DNA of 64,000 bases from Adenophora triphylla var. japonica. Taxonomy: Eukaryota; Streptophyta; Magnoliopsida; Asterales; Campanulaceae. The notes beneath the pieces are model-generated. The model ran no database searches. It saw nothing but the letters and a program-made list of their open reading frames with translations, and had not been told where the DNA came from. Position 1 is the first letter of the stretch; every line of letters begins with the position of its first letter. Location of the stretch: assembly GCA_022495995.1 (NCBI GenBank), contig JAFEMH010002498.1:62001-126000 (forward strand), in the 5' to 3' direction. Below are positions 34,201-42,125 of this stretch, in pieces. Made by a program: the position numbers and the translations under genes.

Positions 34201-36146
34201 TGAACGCCCCCATCTGGGTTGACAACGCTGCCACGGCTGTGGTTAATCGATCGAACTCCTCCTCATATCGTTCCCCATAGCAAATCACGGTGAAAAGACA
34301 AAGAGTTAAGCCTCGCTTCCGATACCAACCGACGCAAAGACGGCCGGATAAATTTCGTGATTAGCGCACTAATCACAAGAACTCTTCAAGCGAAGAATCC
34401 TCAAACGCGAAGAACTGGAATCCACCAGAAAAGAGAAAACTCTCGAAATTTTAATTCATCAAAACTAAGTTTAACAATGGCCTAAGAAATGTTTAAATAC
34501 TTTCTCCAAACCCTAAACAAACCCTAAAACGAAAATAACAAAGCAAGGACTAAAATACCCCTAATTTAAATACTCCTCAGTCAGCAAATTGAAACAAAAC
34601 GTAAATAATTAAACTAGTAATCTTCCCGTCATTTGCGTGAGGCGTCCGCCTGATGCTTCTTCATGCGCCCGCCTCCATCTCCGTAACCTTGGCCGTGATT
34701 GTTTCCCTTTGAGGCGCTCGCATGGAAATGGGTGAGGCGCTCGCCTCATTCACAGAAGACCCCCTCCCGTCGAACCCTCGTGATGCGGCCGCCTGGATTA
34801 TATTGGGGCGTCCGCCTGACCTAAAACCTCCTACATCAGTCATTAAGGGAAAAATTATCAAAGAGGGAATCTCAGCACTGTTTATACCTTAGTTTTTTTT
34901 TGAAGCAGACTATACGAATTTAATTCAAAGGTAGCACATTTGTTTGGTTAGAACTTTGAACAATATTGAGGCTTAATATATATGGATGAGAGCAAGCCTA
35001 GAGTTGATGACAAGGAGTTCAATGCCTGGGCATACCAAATTCTGCAAACGTTTTTTAAAATTTTTTTTTTTGGGGGGGGGGGGGAATCAATGTCTTCGAA
35101 GCTTAAATTTAGGAGTGCAAACCCAAACCCAACTATGAGCTGAGGCTGCTTCAAAAGGGAGAAGCCATAAATCTTAGCAATGAGTGGGAGCTTTAGGGAA
35201 AGAATAGACAGATTTGCAATCTTAGCTTTCGAGTACTTGGTGCATGAACTACTTGATCTTTTTCCCTCTTTTCTATCTAGTTGAGGATGAAATTTGGATT
35301 AAGCTTGTTATGCATAGGGGATTTATCCTTATGCTGAGTACTCAGTGGTAGCATTTTTAAAAAATGTTTTTTTAATTTGTACTATTTTTTTTTCAAATGA
35401 GTGTTTTCTTGATTTTCTTCTTTTTTAAATCTTCTTAGCTTTCACAATTTATATTTATTTTTCTATTTTCCATTCCTCAACTTTTTCATTCTTTTCTCAC
35501 CTCTTCAGTGCCCTTTCAATGATTCATGGTAGCCGACCCCAAATCATTATGGGACTAAGGCTTTTTAGTTGTAGCATTTAGCTCATCTCGGGCTCATATT
35601 GTGTTTCAGGTAGAGGTGGAATTCGCAAATGGTAGGCTGTATAATTTGTCAGCTGAGTTCTTAAGAGTGAATAGTCCTGCTGCTGACAGTAAAATCAGAT
35701 CTGTTGGAGGTGAAAAGGTAACCGTTTTATCCTTCTTATCCACCCTTCATGGGTAATTACGCCATTTCATGAAATTATCCTCTAATTGAGTCTTATACTT
35801 CCTTAAAATAGTAGGTGATCTCTGGGAGACGTTATGTGGGAATCATGTCTGCAGAACCTGTAGGCAATTACGGGGTAAGGTAAGTTAAACAAAAGTGATT
35901 ATCTCCTTGTTGATTATTCAACGCTTTGCATTACTGATAATTGACGTATCGGCTCTTGCTTTTTCGGGTTGTTCCAGATTACTTTTCGATGATTTGCATA
36001 AAACTGGGATATACACGTGGGATTACTTCTATAATCTCGGGGACAAAAAGTTCAGCCTCATGAGAAGTTACATTAAAACACTAAGAAGGCATGGGCTCAG
36101 TAGGGATCCTCGTGCAAGAAAAAATAGTGTCGATTCTCAAATTTGA
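16810..36146 (+). CDS. DUF971 / GBBH-like N-terminal domain protein, four exons
   Basis: Joined exons 16810-16893, 35610-35717, 35815-35879 and 35978-36146 give 141 residues and a stop. Every junction has GT/AG and keeps frame. Exon 1 gives a basic, Ala-rich, possibly organelle-targeting start ([20 protein letters not shown]) followed by RFALHAPRS. Exon 2 continues [20 protein letters not shown]. Exon 3 has [14 protein letters not shown] and exon 4 has [19 protein letters not shown], the core of the DUF971 fold. In gamma-butyrobetaine hydroxylases this fold is a small N-terminal metal-binding domain. Plant stand-alone versions have no firm role; an iron-sulfur or mitochondrial function is only a guess. 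Intron 1 is about 18.7 kb of nested transposons. Exons 2-4 are secure; attaching exon 1 rests on frame, splice sites and family resemblance. Confidence 0.8.
17067..17180. mobile_element. Small MITE, 114 bp
   Basis: Inverted ends CTCTGATGCTCATACTCTTT and (reverse complement) CTTTGATGCTTTCACTCTTT. Target duplication ATTAAGGT at 17059-17066 and 17181-17188. The empty site survives in the tandem partner near 17634-17643. Confidence 0.85.
17677..17785. mobile_element. Second copy of the same MITE, opposite orientation
   Basis: GATGCTTGGACTCTTTG at the left and CAAAGAGTCCGAGCATC at the right. Its reverse complement aligns with 17071-17176. The partner duplication copy shows the uninterrupted site near 17205-17222. 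Confidence 0.8.
18576..18698. mobile_element. Palindromic MITE, 123 bp
   Basis: The two halves are almost perfect reverse complements (TACTTCCTCTGTCCCC.. and ..GGGGTAGAGGTAGTA), with an arm containing CAAATTTGCTCTTGA. It could fold into one long hairpin. Confidence 0.85.
18961..19190. repeat. Left arm of a long inverted repeat (partner 26496-26681)
   Basis: Reverse complement of 26496-26681 at roughly three quarters identity: AAAGTACCTTTTCGTCCC here and its complement at about 26649-26672. It may be the terminal inverted repeat of one 7.7-kb element later invaded by the LINE and a Helitron. Confidence 0.65.
19201..21768 (-). mobile_element. RTE-type LINE, 5' truncated
   Basis: On the - strand the element ends with CCAAATAATTTGGGGACTAAGGC and a (TTG)n tail (read as ACA repeats at 19201-19232), a hallmark of plant RTE retrotransposons. 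The 5' end falls inside the endonuclease domain. An A/T-rich low-complexity run lies at 19291-19437 between coding region and tail. A convincing target duplication was not found. Confidence 0.88.
19479..21765 (-). pseudogene. LINE endonuclease-reverse transcriptase, truncated and frameshifted
   Basis: Read on the - strand, 21765-20710 carries the C-terminal half of an APE-like endonuclease ([32 protein letters not shown]) and a linker. It meets the second frame at 20717-20710. 20717-19479 carries RT with [55 protein letters not shown] and the catalytic [10 protein letters not shown], then a CX-type C-terminal segment. The start of the endonuclease is absent, so the protein is some 760 residues instead of a full-length RTE protein. 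A single-base shift between the halves prevents one product. RTE-clade assignment rests on the one-ORF EN-RT layout and the tail. Confidence 0.9.
21769..22597. other. Non-coding intron sequence
   Basis: AT-rich up to about 22250, then a CT/AG-rich stretch (22290-22590). Translated frames here are low complexity and look spurious. Confidence 0.5.
22598..23503. mobile_element. Putative inverted-repeat element with GGATACG clusters
   Basis: The left side begins TTGCACGGATACGG and holds repeated GGATACG words to 22685. The right side mirrors it with CGTATCC words from 23345 and ends GAATCCGTGCAGC at about 23502. The interior has a MITE and a CG-rich leader-like segment. Ends are imperfect and no clear target duplication was seen. 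Confidence 0.5.
22772..22975. mobile_element. Hairpin MITE
   Basis: Starts TACTCCCTCCGTCCCAC. The arms (TTTGACCAATAATTTAAATA and its complement at about 22938-22968) fold into a long stem. The right terminal motif is missing, so this copy is slightly truncated. Confidence 0.75.
23671..24407 (+). pseudogene. Captured gene fragment resembling proteasome beta-4/PBG C-terminal half, + copy
   Basis: Three exon-like segments with intact GT/AG edges: 23787-23850, about 23939-24101 and 24200 onward. They read [12 protein letters not shown], then [17 protein letters not shown] and [20 protein letters not shown], then a frame with a stop soon after the start and [14 protein letters not shown]. The order and spacing recall proteasome beta-4 (plant PBG): a buried strand, an NP[L/M]..... 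block with G..NG.KYLG, then a [L/V]xRC helix. Similarity is distant and judged from memory of the family. Retained introns show DNA-level capture, not retroposition. A near-complete inverted copy follows. Confidence 0.5.
24528..25245 (-). pseudogene. Inverted second copy of the captured gene fragment
   Basis: Reverse complement of 23671-24407 with roughly 90 % identity, separated by about 120 bp of loop. In this copy the last exon stays open further (24704-24486), reading [19 protein letters not shown] and [14 protein letters not shown]. Introns are also kept. Together the two copies would form a long hairpin RNA if transcribed through. Confidence 0.65.
25246..26463. other. AT-rich non-coding, probable Helitron interior
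   Basis: No coding. The last 150 bp (from GTACTGACAATATAG near 26366) are homologous to the last 150 bp before the Helitron end at 46276. Confidence 0.55.
26465..26494 (+). mobile_element. Helitron 3' terminus
   Basis: A perfect 6-bp stem with a 3-base loop (CCGTGC ATC GCACGG, 26468-26482) lies eight bases before CTAG (26491-26494), followed by T. This is the standard Helitron 3' end structure. The 5' TC end was not located; the captured gene pair at 23671-25245 may lie inside this Helitron. Confidence 0.82.
26496..26681. repeat. Right arm of the long inverted repeat (partner 18961-19190)
   Basis: Begins immediately after the Helitron end and is the complement of 18961-19190. The Helitron therefore seems to have inserted into this arm or right at its inner edge. 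Confidence 0.65.
26908..27412 (-). repeat. 3' LTR of gypsy B
   Basis: 505 bp, ends TGACGC...CTACATCA. It differs from the partner LTR mainly by 1-3-bp indels. It contains six 10-bp boxes of GGCGNNCGCC type (see 27217-27390). Confidence 0.92.
27217..27390. promoter_or_regulatory. Six paired GGCGNNCGCC boxes, gypsy B 3' LTR
   Basis: Boxes start at 27217, 27241, 27287, 27310, 27358 and 27381. Spacings are 24/46/23/48/23. The box at 27358 has decayed by a CG to TG change. On the element's own strand they lie upstream of a TATA-like TATTTAAAT. Confidence 0.7.
27413..28719 (-). pseudogene. Gypsy B internal remnant (protease and gag side)
   Basis: Fragments in several frames on the - strand. 28853-28590 overlaps the copia boundary; the gypsy part, 28719-28336, has gag-like text ([17 protein letters not shown]), and 28097-27807 has a protease-like stretch ([18 protein letters not shown], where the usual Asp-Ser/Thr-Gly is not intact). 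Many small indels. RT, RNase H and integrase are absent. Confidence 0.6.
28720..29254 (+). repeat. 5' LTR of copia
   Basis: 535 bp with TATATAAAG at about 29031 and six GGCGNNCGCN boxes upstream (28773-28945). Confidence 0.94.
28773..28945. promoter_or_regulatory. Six paired GGCGNNCGCC boxes, copia 5' LTR
   Basis: Boxes start at 28773, 28795, 28843, 28866, 28914 and 28936, spacings 22/48/23/48/22. The last box ends 86 bp before the TATA box. The 16-mer CCAGGCGGCCGCATCA here (28911-28926) also occurs in the gypsy B LTR in the opposite genomic orientation. Confidence 0.72.
29255..33050 (+). pseudogene. Copia gag-pol, heavily frame-broken
   Basis: Recognisable pieces in order: gag (about 29280-29900, [16 protein letters not shown]); a zinc knuckle ([11 protein letters not shown], about 30050-30085); integrase N-terminus ([11 protein letters not shown], 30536-30570); integrase core ([20 protein letters not shown], 30770-30830; [18 protein letters not shown], 31005-31070); RT ([15 protein letters not shown], 31868-31910; [10 protein letters not shown], 31957-31985; [10 protein letters not shown], 32216-32245); RNase H ([12 protein letters not shown], 32759-32795). 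Frames change every few hundred bases, mostly by 1-2-bp losses, so no product is expected. The order INT before RT defines Ty1/copia. Confidence 0.9.
33277..33813 (+). repeat. 3' LTR of copia
   Basis: 537 bp. Same six-box array at 33331, 33352, 33400, 33423, 33472 and 33495 (spacings 21/48/23/49/23). Differences from the 5' LTR are dominated by short indels. Confidence 0.94.
33814..34329 (-). pseudogene. Gypsy B gag N-terminal part
   Basis: Read on the - strand from 34288 to 33842 as one open frame: a coiled start ([16 protein letters not shown]), an acidic/arginine-rich stretch, then the gag core [20 protein letters not shown] and [14 protein letters not shown]. It is cut at the copia insertion; the continuation lies beyond 28719 on the other side. 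A primer-site-like sequence lies at about 34316-34327. Confidence 0.85.
34330..34838 (-). repeat. 5' LTR of gypsy B
   Basis: 509 bp. Boxes at 34641, 34664, 34713, 34736, 34784 and 34807 (spacings 23/49/23/48/23); TATA-like sequence (- strand) near 34571-34563. TSD GTCAT follows. Confidence 0.92.
34839..35520. other. Intron sequence without genes
   Basis: Contains a T11 G14 homopolymer pair at 35061-35084. No coding seen. Confidence 0.6.
35521..35575 (+). mobile_element. RTE LINE 3'-end fragment
   Basis: GATTCATGGTAGCCGACCCC...GGGACTAAGGCTTTTTAGTTGTAG matches the 3' end of the LINE at 19201, in the opposite orientation. It lies about 35 bp upstream of the exon 2 acceptor. Confidence 0.75.
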
Positions 36147-36601
36147 CAATCTTGCCAACTCCTTATACGTGTGGTTTTTGAGTTGATCGCTTTACTCCTC
36201 GTTGAGGTCGTGTTATGCCTTCATGGATTATAAATGTGTATTTAAATACGAGTATTATGTTGTTGTGATTCGAATGTATCCAATGCTATAAAGAGTTTAT
36301 GATCCGTGTATCTGTTCTCTGTGGGATTGTCACGCCTAGTCATAGCGCTGATAATTTATGACAATTGCTCGCATGGTTGACTTGTTATTACCTGCCCGAT
36401 GATCATTTGCTCATATGGGTTTGTATGGTATTTTATCTAGTCTCATACGAAGTTATAAATATTGCAGTTGACTTATTTAAATTTGTTTTAAAGAAATGTG
36501 TTTTATCTGTTTGCGGAATGCTTTTTTTAGATGGTTTATTTATTTGTAGACTGTTTTATTTAGATGTGCAACACATAGTAGTAACAAGTAACATTGATGG
36601 G
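36147..36601. other. 3' flank of the DUF971 gene
   Basis: Probable 3' UTR and downstream DNA. Phrases such as ATGGTTGACTTGTTATTA and TTGTCACGCCTAGT at 36330-36400 recur at 36778-36840, a local duplication around the SINE. Confidence 0.55.
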
Positions 36602-36748
36602 GTGATATTAGTTGATATGTTCTCGAACCATGTGTCATTCGGGCACATCCCGCGATATACCTCCGCTAGTCACTGAGGGGACGATGGCTGGTGGTCTAGG
36701 ACTTAGTCCGGCAAAGCTGGTAACCTGGATATCAAAAAAAAAAAAAGT
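36602..36748 (+). mobile_element. 5'-truncated SINE
   Basis: The 3' end (ATCCCGCGATATACCTCCGC..CACTGAGG.. then an A run) matches the 3' half of the SINE at 8338-8752. Target duplication TAACATTGATGGG at 36589-36601 and 36749-36761. It lacks the Pol III boxes. Confidence 0.85.
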
Positions 36749-36761
36749 TAACATTGATGGG

Positions 36762-37098
36762 ATATGAGGATTGCTCAAATGGTTGACTTGTTATTATTAC
36801 CTGCATCATCTTTCACTCCACTGGGTTGTCACGCCTAGTAATATTCGTGAAAGTGTGTGACCATTATTCACATGTAAGCTGACTAGGAACCCAAGAGGAT
36901 TTGCAATGGTGCCCCCATTGGGAGGGACAAGTATTCGGGACTCATGCGGTTGAACTACATGCAAGTCATTTTGAGGTGGATGGTCGAGATGTGACGAGGA
37001 GCTATCAAACGGGTAAGAAATGACGAGCTGAGTGAAATAACCAATATGCCATTAATGAATGGCAAAAATGAAAACCATCGAGATGGAAATAGACGTCC
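36762..37098. other. Non-coding flank of the LTR element
   Basis: No gene seen. Contains the diverged second copy of the SINE-flank phrases. Confidence 0.5.
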
Positions 37099-37881
37099 TG
37101 TTGGGATTGGAGCCAAAACCAAGGAGAGGATCAAAACCATGGAGGAGCAGAAATTCGGGGCTGACTGTTGAGGAGGGCGGCCGCGCTCGTGGTGGAGGGC
37201 GACCGCGCTGAGAGGTCGGACGAGGTGAAGAAGTCTCGGTCGATGAGGGCGACCGCGCTGGGGGTGCGCGACCGCGCTCTGTGACGGATTCTCTGCAAGT
37301 GGCGTGTAAGGAGACTTTGGAAAGAAGTTAATTTGGTAACAAATTAGTATTCCTATTTGTGTGATACTCCTTCCATGTCAAGGACTCCGGGTGAATCAGG
37401 TTTTGATTAGGAATAGGTTTTGTATCCCTATAAATACATTGTGACTACCACCATAATATTTGTACCAAAGAGGGGAAAAGTTAGGATATCAAGGAGAGCC
37501 ACAAAATAGTATCTAGGAGGGGGGCCGGGGGCCTAGGAGAGCCATGGGGGCGATCCTACAACCCGGCCATGTCTGTGTTATTTTGTGTGTTCTTGGGGAG
37601 ATGAGATAATATATATGAGAGATTGCTCATGGAGAGTTACTATGCTAGATCTGTGTGAGTGCATATGTAAAGTTGTAATCCTTCATATATTATTATAGTG
37701 ATGTCCTGACTTGGTGCCTCCGGATGTAGCCACGTGGTGGTGAACCGGGTTAACAATTCTTGTGTTCTTGTGTGTGTGGTGTTCTTGTTCTTTCATATTA
37801 TCATGTGTTGATTTATTTTCTCCATGTTGATGACTACTAGTATGGGCTAGTGGATGAGGTGATCCCCTCAATTTCTCAACA
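37099..37881 (+). repeat. 5' LTR of the non-autonomous element
   Basis: 783 bp. Boxes GGCGGCCGCG/GGCGACCGCG start at 37176, 37198, 37248 and (variant) 37267; TATA-like CTATAAATAC near 37429. Confidence 0.92.
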
Positions 37882-38268
37882 ACTGGTATCAGAGCTTTTG
37901 GTTCGAGATCTAGGAGAGATCCAAGGTGAAGAAAAGAGACAACAGATTTTGTGCGAATTCTTCGTGTGGAAGACGTGCGGGGATTTGAGAGCTTCTAGGG
38001 TTTATGGTTGAAGCATGACACGTGCCAAATAGGTCTACGATCGTGCGGAAGATCGGTAAGTACGAAGAGTTCGTTTGTTTCTTGTTGAGATCTGCAGAAA
38101 TTCGAGGTGGAATTTTGGAGATGCGAAATCAAGATGGATCCTGGAGATGTTCAAGGGTTTTTGGGGCGGTCGAGGTGGTTGGAGAAAAATATGAAAGAAA
38201 AGAAGTCTAAGTCGGAAGAGTTGGTGAGATCAAGTAGGAAAATCGTCGGAGCAGGTTTCGGGGTTGAG

Positions 38269-38368
38269 GGCGGCCGCGCAGTGGTGGTGCGCGACCGCGC
38301 ACTTGGGCAACTTGAGGCTCGGAGGATTCCATTCGAGGCGGCCGCGCTTGGGAGCTAGGGCGGCCGCG
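38269..38368 (+). promoter_or_regulatory. Four-box GGCGNNCGCG array in the internal region
   Basis: Boxes start at 38269, 38290, 38337 and 38359 (21/47/22), outside either LTR, in a degenerate leader/gag-like region of the non-autonomous element. Confidence 0.6.
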
Positions 38369-39012
38369 GCGATGACGGGGAAGGGATTTCGCACTAATTT
38401 GCTTCCTATTTTGATACAATCTTTCGTGCAAAGGTGAATGGTATAAGCCGGTTAGACCACGTGGGAAGAGGAGGACTTCTCGCAAACGACGGATAAGGGG
38501 TATGGAGGATGTTGTACTCTACCGACAACATCAATTTCGTTCCGGTGGGAGCAAGAGGCTTGGGGCCGGCTGTTGGTGTAAAAAGGAGAGACATCAATAA
38601 ACGGTGTGTTAGGGTGGAGAGGTGACAACATGTAGCTGGCCGACGGAGAGACGATCACAAGTACCTAACAAGAGAGCGAGAAAAGGAACCACGAGGAGAC
38701 AATGCAAGAAGCAAGGTGTGTCAGGAGTTTCATGGGGAGCATTGCGAAGGGAGTGGATCTAGGAGGGAGAAGGCGAAGTTAGTCTTGCAAATAAATCAAG
38801 GTAGAAGTTGATTTGGGGAGGCAAGAAGGATCTAACACGGGGAGATTGAAGCGTCGCTTGGTTTCAATTCGCCTTATTACTTGGGCGTGGTGGCTCATGG
38901 TGGAGGAGCGTGGTGGCTCAACATGGTGGGGAAAATATTTGGTGGATCATTCTCAGGTGGGAGTATGATGGGAGCATGTCACAATGGTGGTTTATGTCTC
39001 CAGGTGGGAGAT

Positions 39013-39799
39013 TGTTGGGATTGGAGCCAAAACCAAGGAGAGGATCAAAACCATGGAGGAGCAGAAATTCGGGGCTGACTGTTGAGGAGGGCGGCCGCGC
39101 TCGTGGTGGAGGGCGACCGCGCTGAGAGGTCGGACGAGGTGAAGAAGTCTCGGTCGATGAGGGCGACCGCGCTGGGGGTGCTGCGCGACCGCGCTTGTGA
39201 CGGACGGATTCTCTGCAAGTGGCGTGTAAGGAGACTTTGGAAAGAAGTTAATTTGGTAACAAATTAGTATTCCTATTTGTGTGATACTCCTTCCATGTCA
39301 AGGACTCCGGGTGAATCAGGTTTTGATTAGGAATAGGTTTTGTATCCCTATAAATACATTGTGACTACCACCATAATATTTGTACCAAAGAGGGGAAAAG
39401 TTAGGATATCAAGGAGAGCCACAAAATAGTATCTAGGAGGGGGCGGGGCTGGGAGAGCCATGGGGGCGATCCTACAACCCGGCCATGACTGTGTTATTTT
39501 GTGTGTTCTTGGGGAGATGAGATAATATATATGAGAGATTGCTCATGGAGAGTTACTATGCTAGATCTGTGTGAGTGCATATGTAAAGTTGTAATCCTTC
39601 ATATATTATTATAGTGATGTCCTGGCTTGGTGCCTCCGGATGTAGCCACAGGTGGTGGTGAACCGGGTTAACAATTCTTGTGTTCTTGTGTGTGTGGTGT
39701 TCTTGTTCTTTCATATTATCATGTGTTGATTTATTTTCTCCATGTTGATGACTACTAGTATGGGCTAGTGGATGAGGTGATCCCCCCAATTTCTCAACA
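39013..39799 (+). repeat. 3' LTR of the non-autonomous element
   Basis: 787 bp. Boxes at 39090, 39112, 39162 and 39184 (22/50/22). It keeps three bases that are missing in the 5' copy, which restores the regular last spacing. Confidence 0.92.
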
Positions 39800-40126
39800 C
39801 GTCCGACCACGCGGCCCGACTGAACTGATGTGCGGTTCACAGGCCCCGAATATGGATGGACAATACCAACCCCAAGCAAAATAGTACATCAATTAATCAA
39901 GGAATGGGCCGTGCAGTTTTATGATAGAACAGTTCTGGGATCCGGGCTTCTGCATGCCGGTCCGATCCCTCCAGGCTCTTCTTCCTTTTCGTGCGGTTGG
40001 GATCATTTTGATAAAATGTGAGTTCCACCAAATATAAAATCATCTTGTCTTTAGAACACTAAAAATGGAATATCGTGGCAACATCGCAATGACGGGCAGG
40101 AGCTCGCAGGAGCAAACTCCTGCAGG

Positions 40127-40296
40127 AGCAGTGCCGAGTTTGTTGTATCTATTCAATAAATATAGAGCAATGCTAGGGGCACATTAAACCGGGATGGAGA
40201 GAAGCTCACAGGAGTCCCACAGGAGCAGTGCCGAGTTTGTTGTATCTATTCAATGAAAGATAAAGCAATACTAGGGGCACATTAAACCGACACGGA
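40127..40296. repeat. Tandem duplication of about 97 bp
   Basis: AGGAGCAGTGCCGAGTTTGTTG through GGGGCACATTAAACCG occurs at about 40124-40190 and 40221-40289. Confidence 0.8.
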
Positions 40297-40439
40297 GATA
40301 GTATTTGTGTGTAAACGATTTGATCGAATTGAAATTGTATTCGGGTCAATCTAGCCGGAAACAACATATCGAATACCCGGATTTGCCTTGAATTAGCCTG
40401 AAACATATGAACAAACAATGAACTAAGTCAGGGATTCAC

Positions 40440-41137
40440 TCGCTCGTTTAACCTTTGAACCTCTTTAATGTTGGTCGGCTCCCTCATATTTATCAAAGCA
40501 CCTATCTTCTCATGGTTAGCTTCAATCCCACGATGTGACACCATAAATTTGAGGAATTTTCCGCGGTTACACCGAATACACACTTGCTCGGATTCAGCTT
40601 CATGTCATTGTGCCTCAAGTTCTGGATAATTTCTTGAAGGTCGACTATGTGCTCATCATTTTTTGTCTTGATCACCATATCATCAATGTATTATTCCATG
40701 TTCCTGCCTAGTTGACTTCCAAAAACCTTGTTCACCATTCTTTGGTAAGTTGCCCATGCATTCTTCAGACCGAACGACATCATTTGGTAGTACTAGGTTC
40801 CTTTGGCTGCGAGGAAAGCTATGTGCTCCACATCATGCTCGGCCATTTGAACTTGTTGATACCCCGAGTAAACGTCCAAGAAGCTTAACATACGGTGGCC
40901 GAAAATGGAGTCGACCAGGCGGTCGATTATGGGGAGGGGATAACAATCTCTGGGGCAGGCTTTGTTCAGATCGGTAAAGTCCACACACATTCTCCATTTG
41001 TCGTTTTCCTTCTTAATTAGGACCACGTTTGCTAACCAAGTGTGATACCTAACTTCGCGTACTATCCCAACTCGTAAAATCTTGTCAATTTCCTCCTTTA
41101 TCACTACGTCCTTCTTTATCCGGAATGTCCTTTGTTT
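40440..41137 (-). pseudogene. Gypsy C reverse transcriptase (partial)
   Basis: 41104-40793 reads VGIVREVRYHTWLANVVLIKK, WRMCVDFTDLNKACPRDCYP and LDVYSGYQQVQM. After a shift the catalytic YIDDMVIK is readable near 40682-40659, followed by an SR-box region to about 40440, where LTR-like sequence begins. Truncated before RNase H. Confidence 0.85.
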
Positions 41138-42125
41138 CTATTGAACAAACCTAGAGTTGGGGTCGATCTTAAGCTCGTGGACGGCCACATATTCCTTGAT
41201 TCCCCTCATGTCATCGACTTGTGAGGTGAACACATCTAGACTCTTCTTTAATAAATCGACCAGTACTTTTCGCTCCTCTTCGGACAGCTGGGAGCCGATT
41301 TTGATCTTCTGCTCGAGAAAAGTTGGGTTTATCACGACCTCCTCGAGCTCATATACGGCCTCCAGTTCAGGACCATCTCGCACTTCCAAGGTCTCAATCT
41401 CCTCTATCTTCCTTTTGCTAGGTTCATTCCCCTCTTTGTTGTCTTGTCCCTCGCCGCCCTCGATATAGGCGGTGTCGGGCTCACTCTTGTCCATCTCACC
41501 AGCCACGATTATGTTAATGTTGGAACTGTGCCATGTTTTGAATGACTTCGAAATGACGATGCTCTTCTGCGGAGTCTCGATTTCTAACTTTCTCTTCGTT
41601 TTCATCTTTCCTAATACATACTCCAAAAATTCCTTTGCTCATCCCCGTAAGCAGCCAATTCCTGCAGGTGTATGAAATTTTACTCGTTGGTGAGGGAGTG
41701 AGACTACCCTGCTGAATTTGACTGGCTTGGGATCCCCAAAATGGCGTAAGGAGCAAGCATCGTATCTGGTAGCTCCTTCTCCTTGAACGTTTTGTAATAG
41801 AAGATGTCTCTGCATGCTCTAGTGTCGATGAGAATCCTTCTCGCCTTGCAATATGGCTGGAAGCGAGCTCATTAGGGGAGAAATAGATCGTTTCTTCACT
41901 TTCAGAATTTCACGCAGGCACAGTGGGCACCTTCATAAGGCAAAAAATTGACTCTTCAAGGATGAGATTGAAGGGATTTTGTCTAGGTTTCACGTTCAAA
42001 TCCTTCCTCGTCGCTCGGTCTGCTTACCTCCTAGGGTCTGGGTGGTTATCTCCTGTGGCGTTGAAAACTCCTGGAATTACGACGTTCTCTTGACCATTAT
42101 TTGCAGAACCTGCCTGAGAACCCAT
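41138..42125 (-). pseudogene. Gypsy C protease/linker and gag remnants
   Basis: 41626-41138 is an acidic, lysine-rich linker (GSQLSEEERKVLVDLLKKSL, FTSQVDDMRGIKEY) that precedes RT in Tat/Athila polyproteins. Beyond it, broken protease/gag pieces extend to a probable gag start near 42125. Much of gag is deleted. Confidence 0.65.

Larger units (their letters stand above)
26908..34838 (-). mobile_element. Ty3/gypsy element B, internally deleted, carrying a nested copia
   Basis: LTRs at 26908-27412 and 34330-34838 with TSD GTCAT at 26903-26907 and 34839-34843. Without the nested copia (28720-33813) the internal region is only about 1.8 kb and retains gag and a trace of protease, without RT or integrase. 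The - strand orientation is set by gag and by a TGGTATCGGA primer-site-like sequence at about 34327-34316. It lies in intron 1 of the DUF971 gene, antisense to it. Confidence 0.92.
16894..35609 (+). other. Giant intron 1 of the DUF971 gene
   Basis: Donor GTAAGC after codon 28 and acceptor TGTGTTTCAG before the codon for Val-29. It is filled by a tandem duplication, MITEs, an RTE LINE, Helitron and inverted-repeat material, and a gypsy element carrying a nested copia. Host exons seem untouched. Confidence 0.75.
37099..39799 (+). mobile_element. Non-autonomous LTR retrotransposon (copia-derived), young
   Basis: LTRs 37099-37881 and 39013-39799 are nearly identical. TSD CGTCC at 37094-37098 and 39800-39804. 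Primer site TGGTATCAGAGC at 37884-37895 and polypurine CAGGTGGGAGATT before the 3' LTR. The 1.13-kb internal part has no pol. TGTTGGGAT/CTCAACA ends are copia-like. It would depend on enzymes from an autonomous relative. Confidence 0.93.

Noticed and set aside
38022..39267. Several short + strand frames in the non-autonomous element as genes
   Set aside because: They lie in LTR or degenerate internal sequence, with no recognisable domains.
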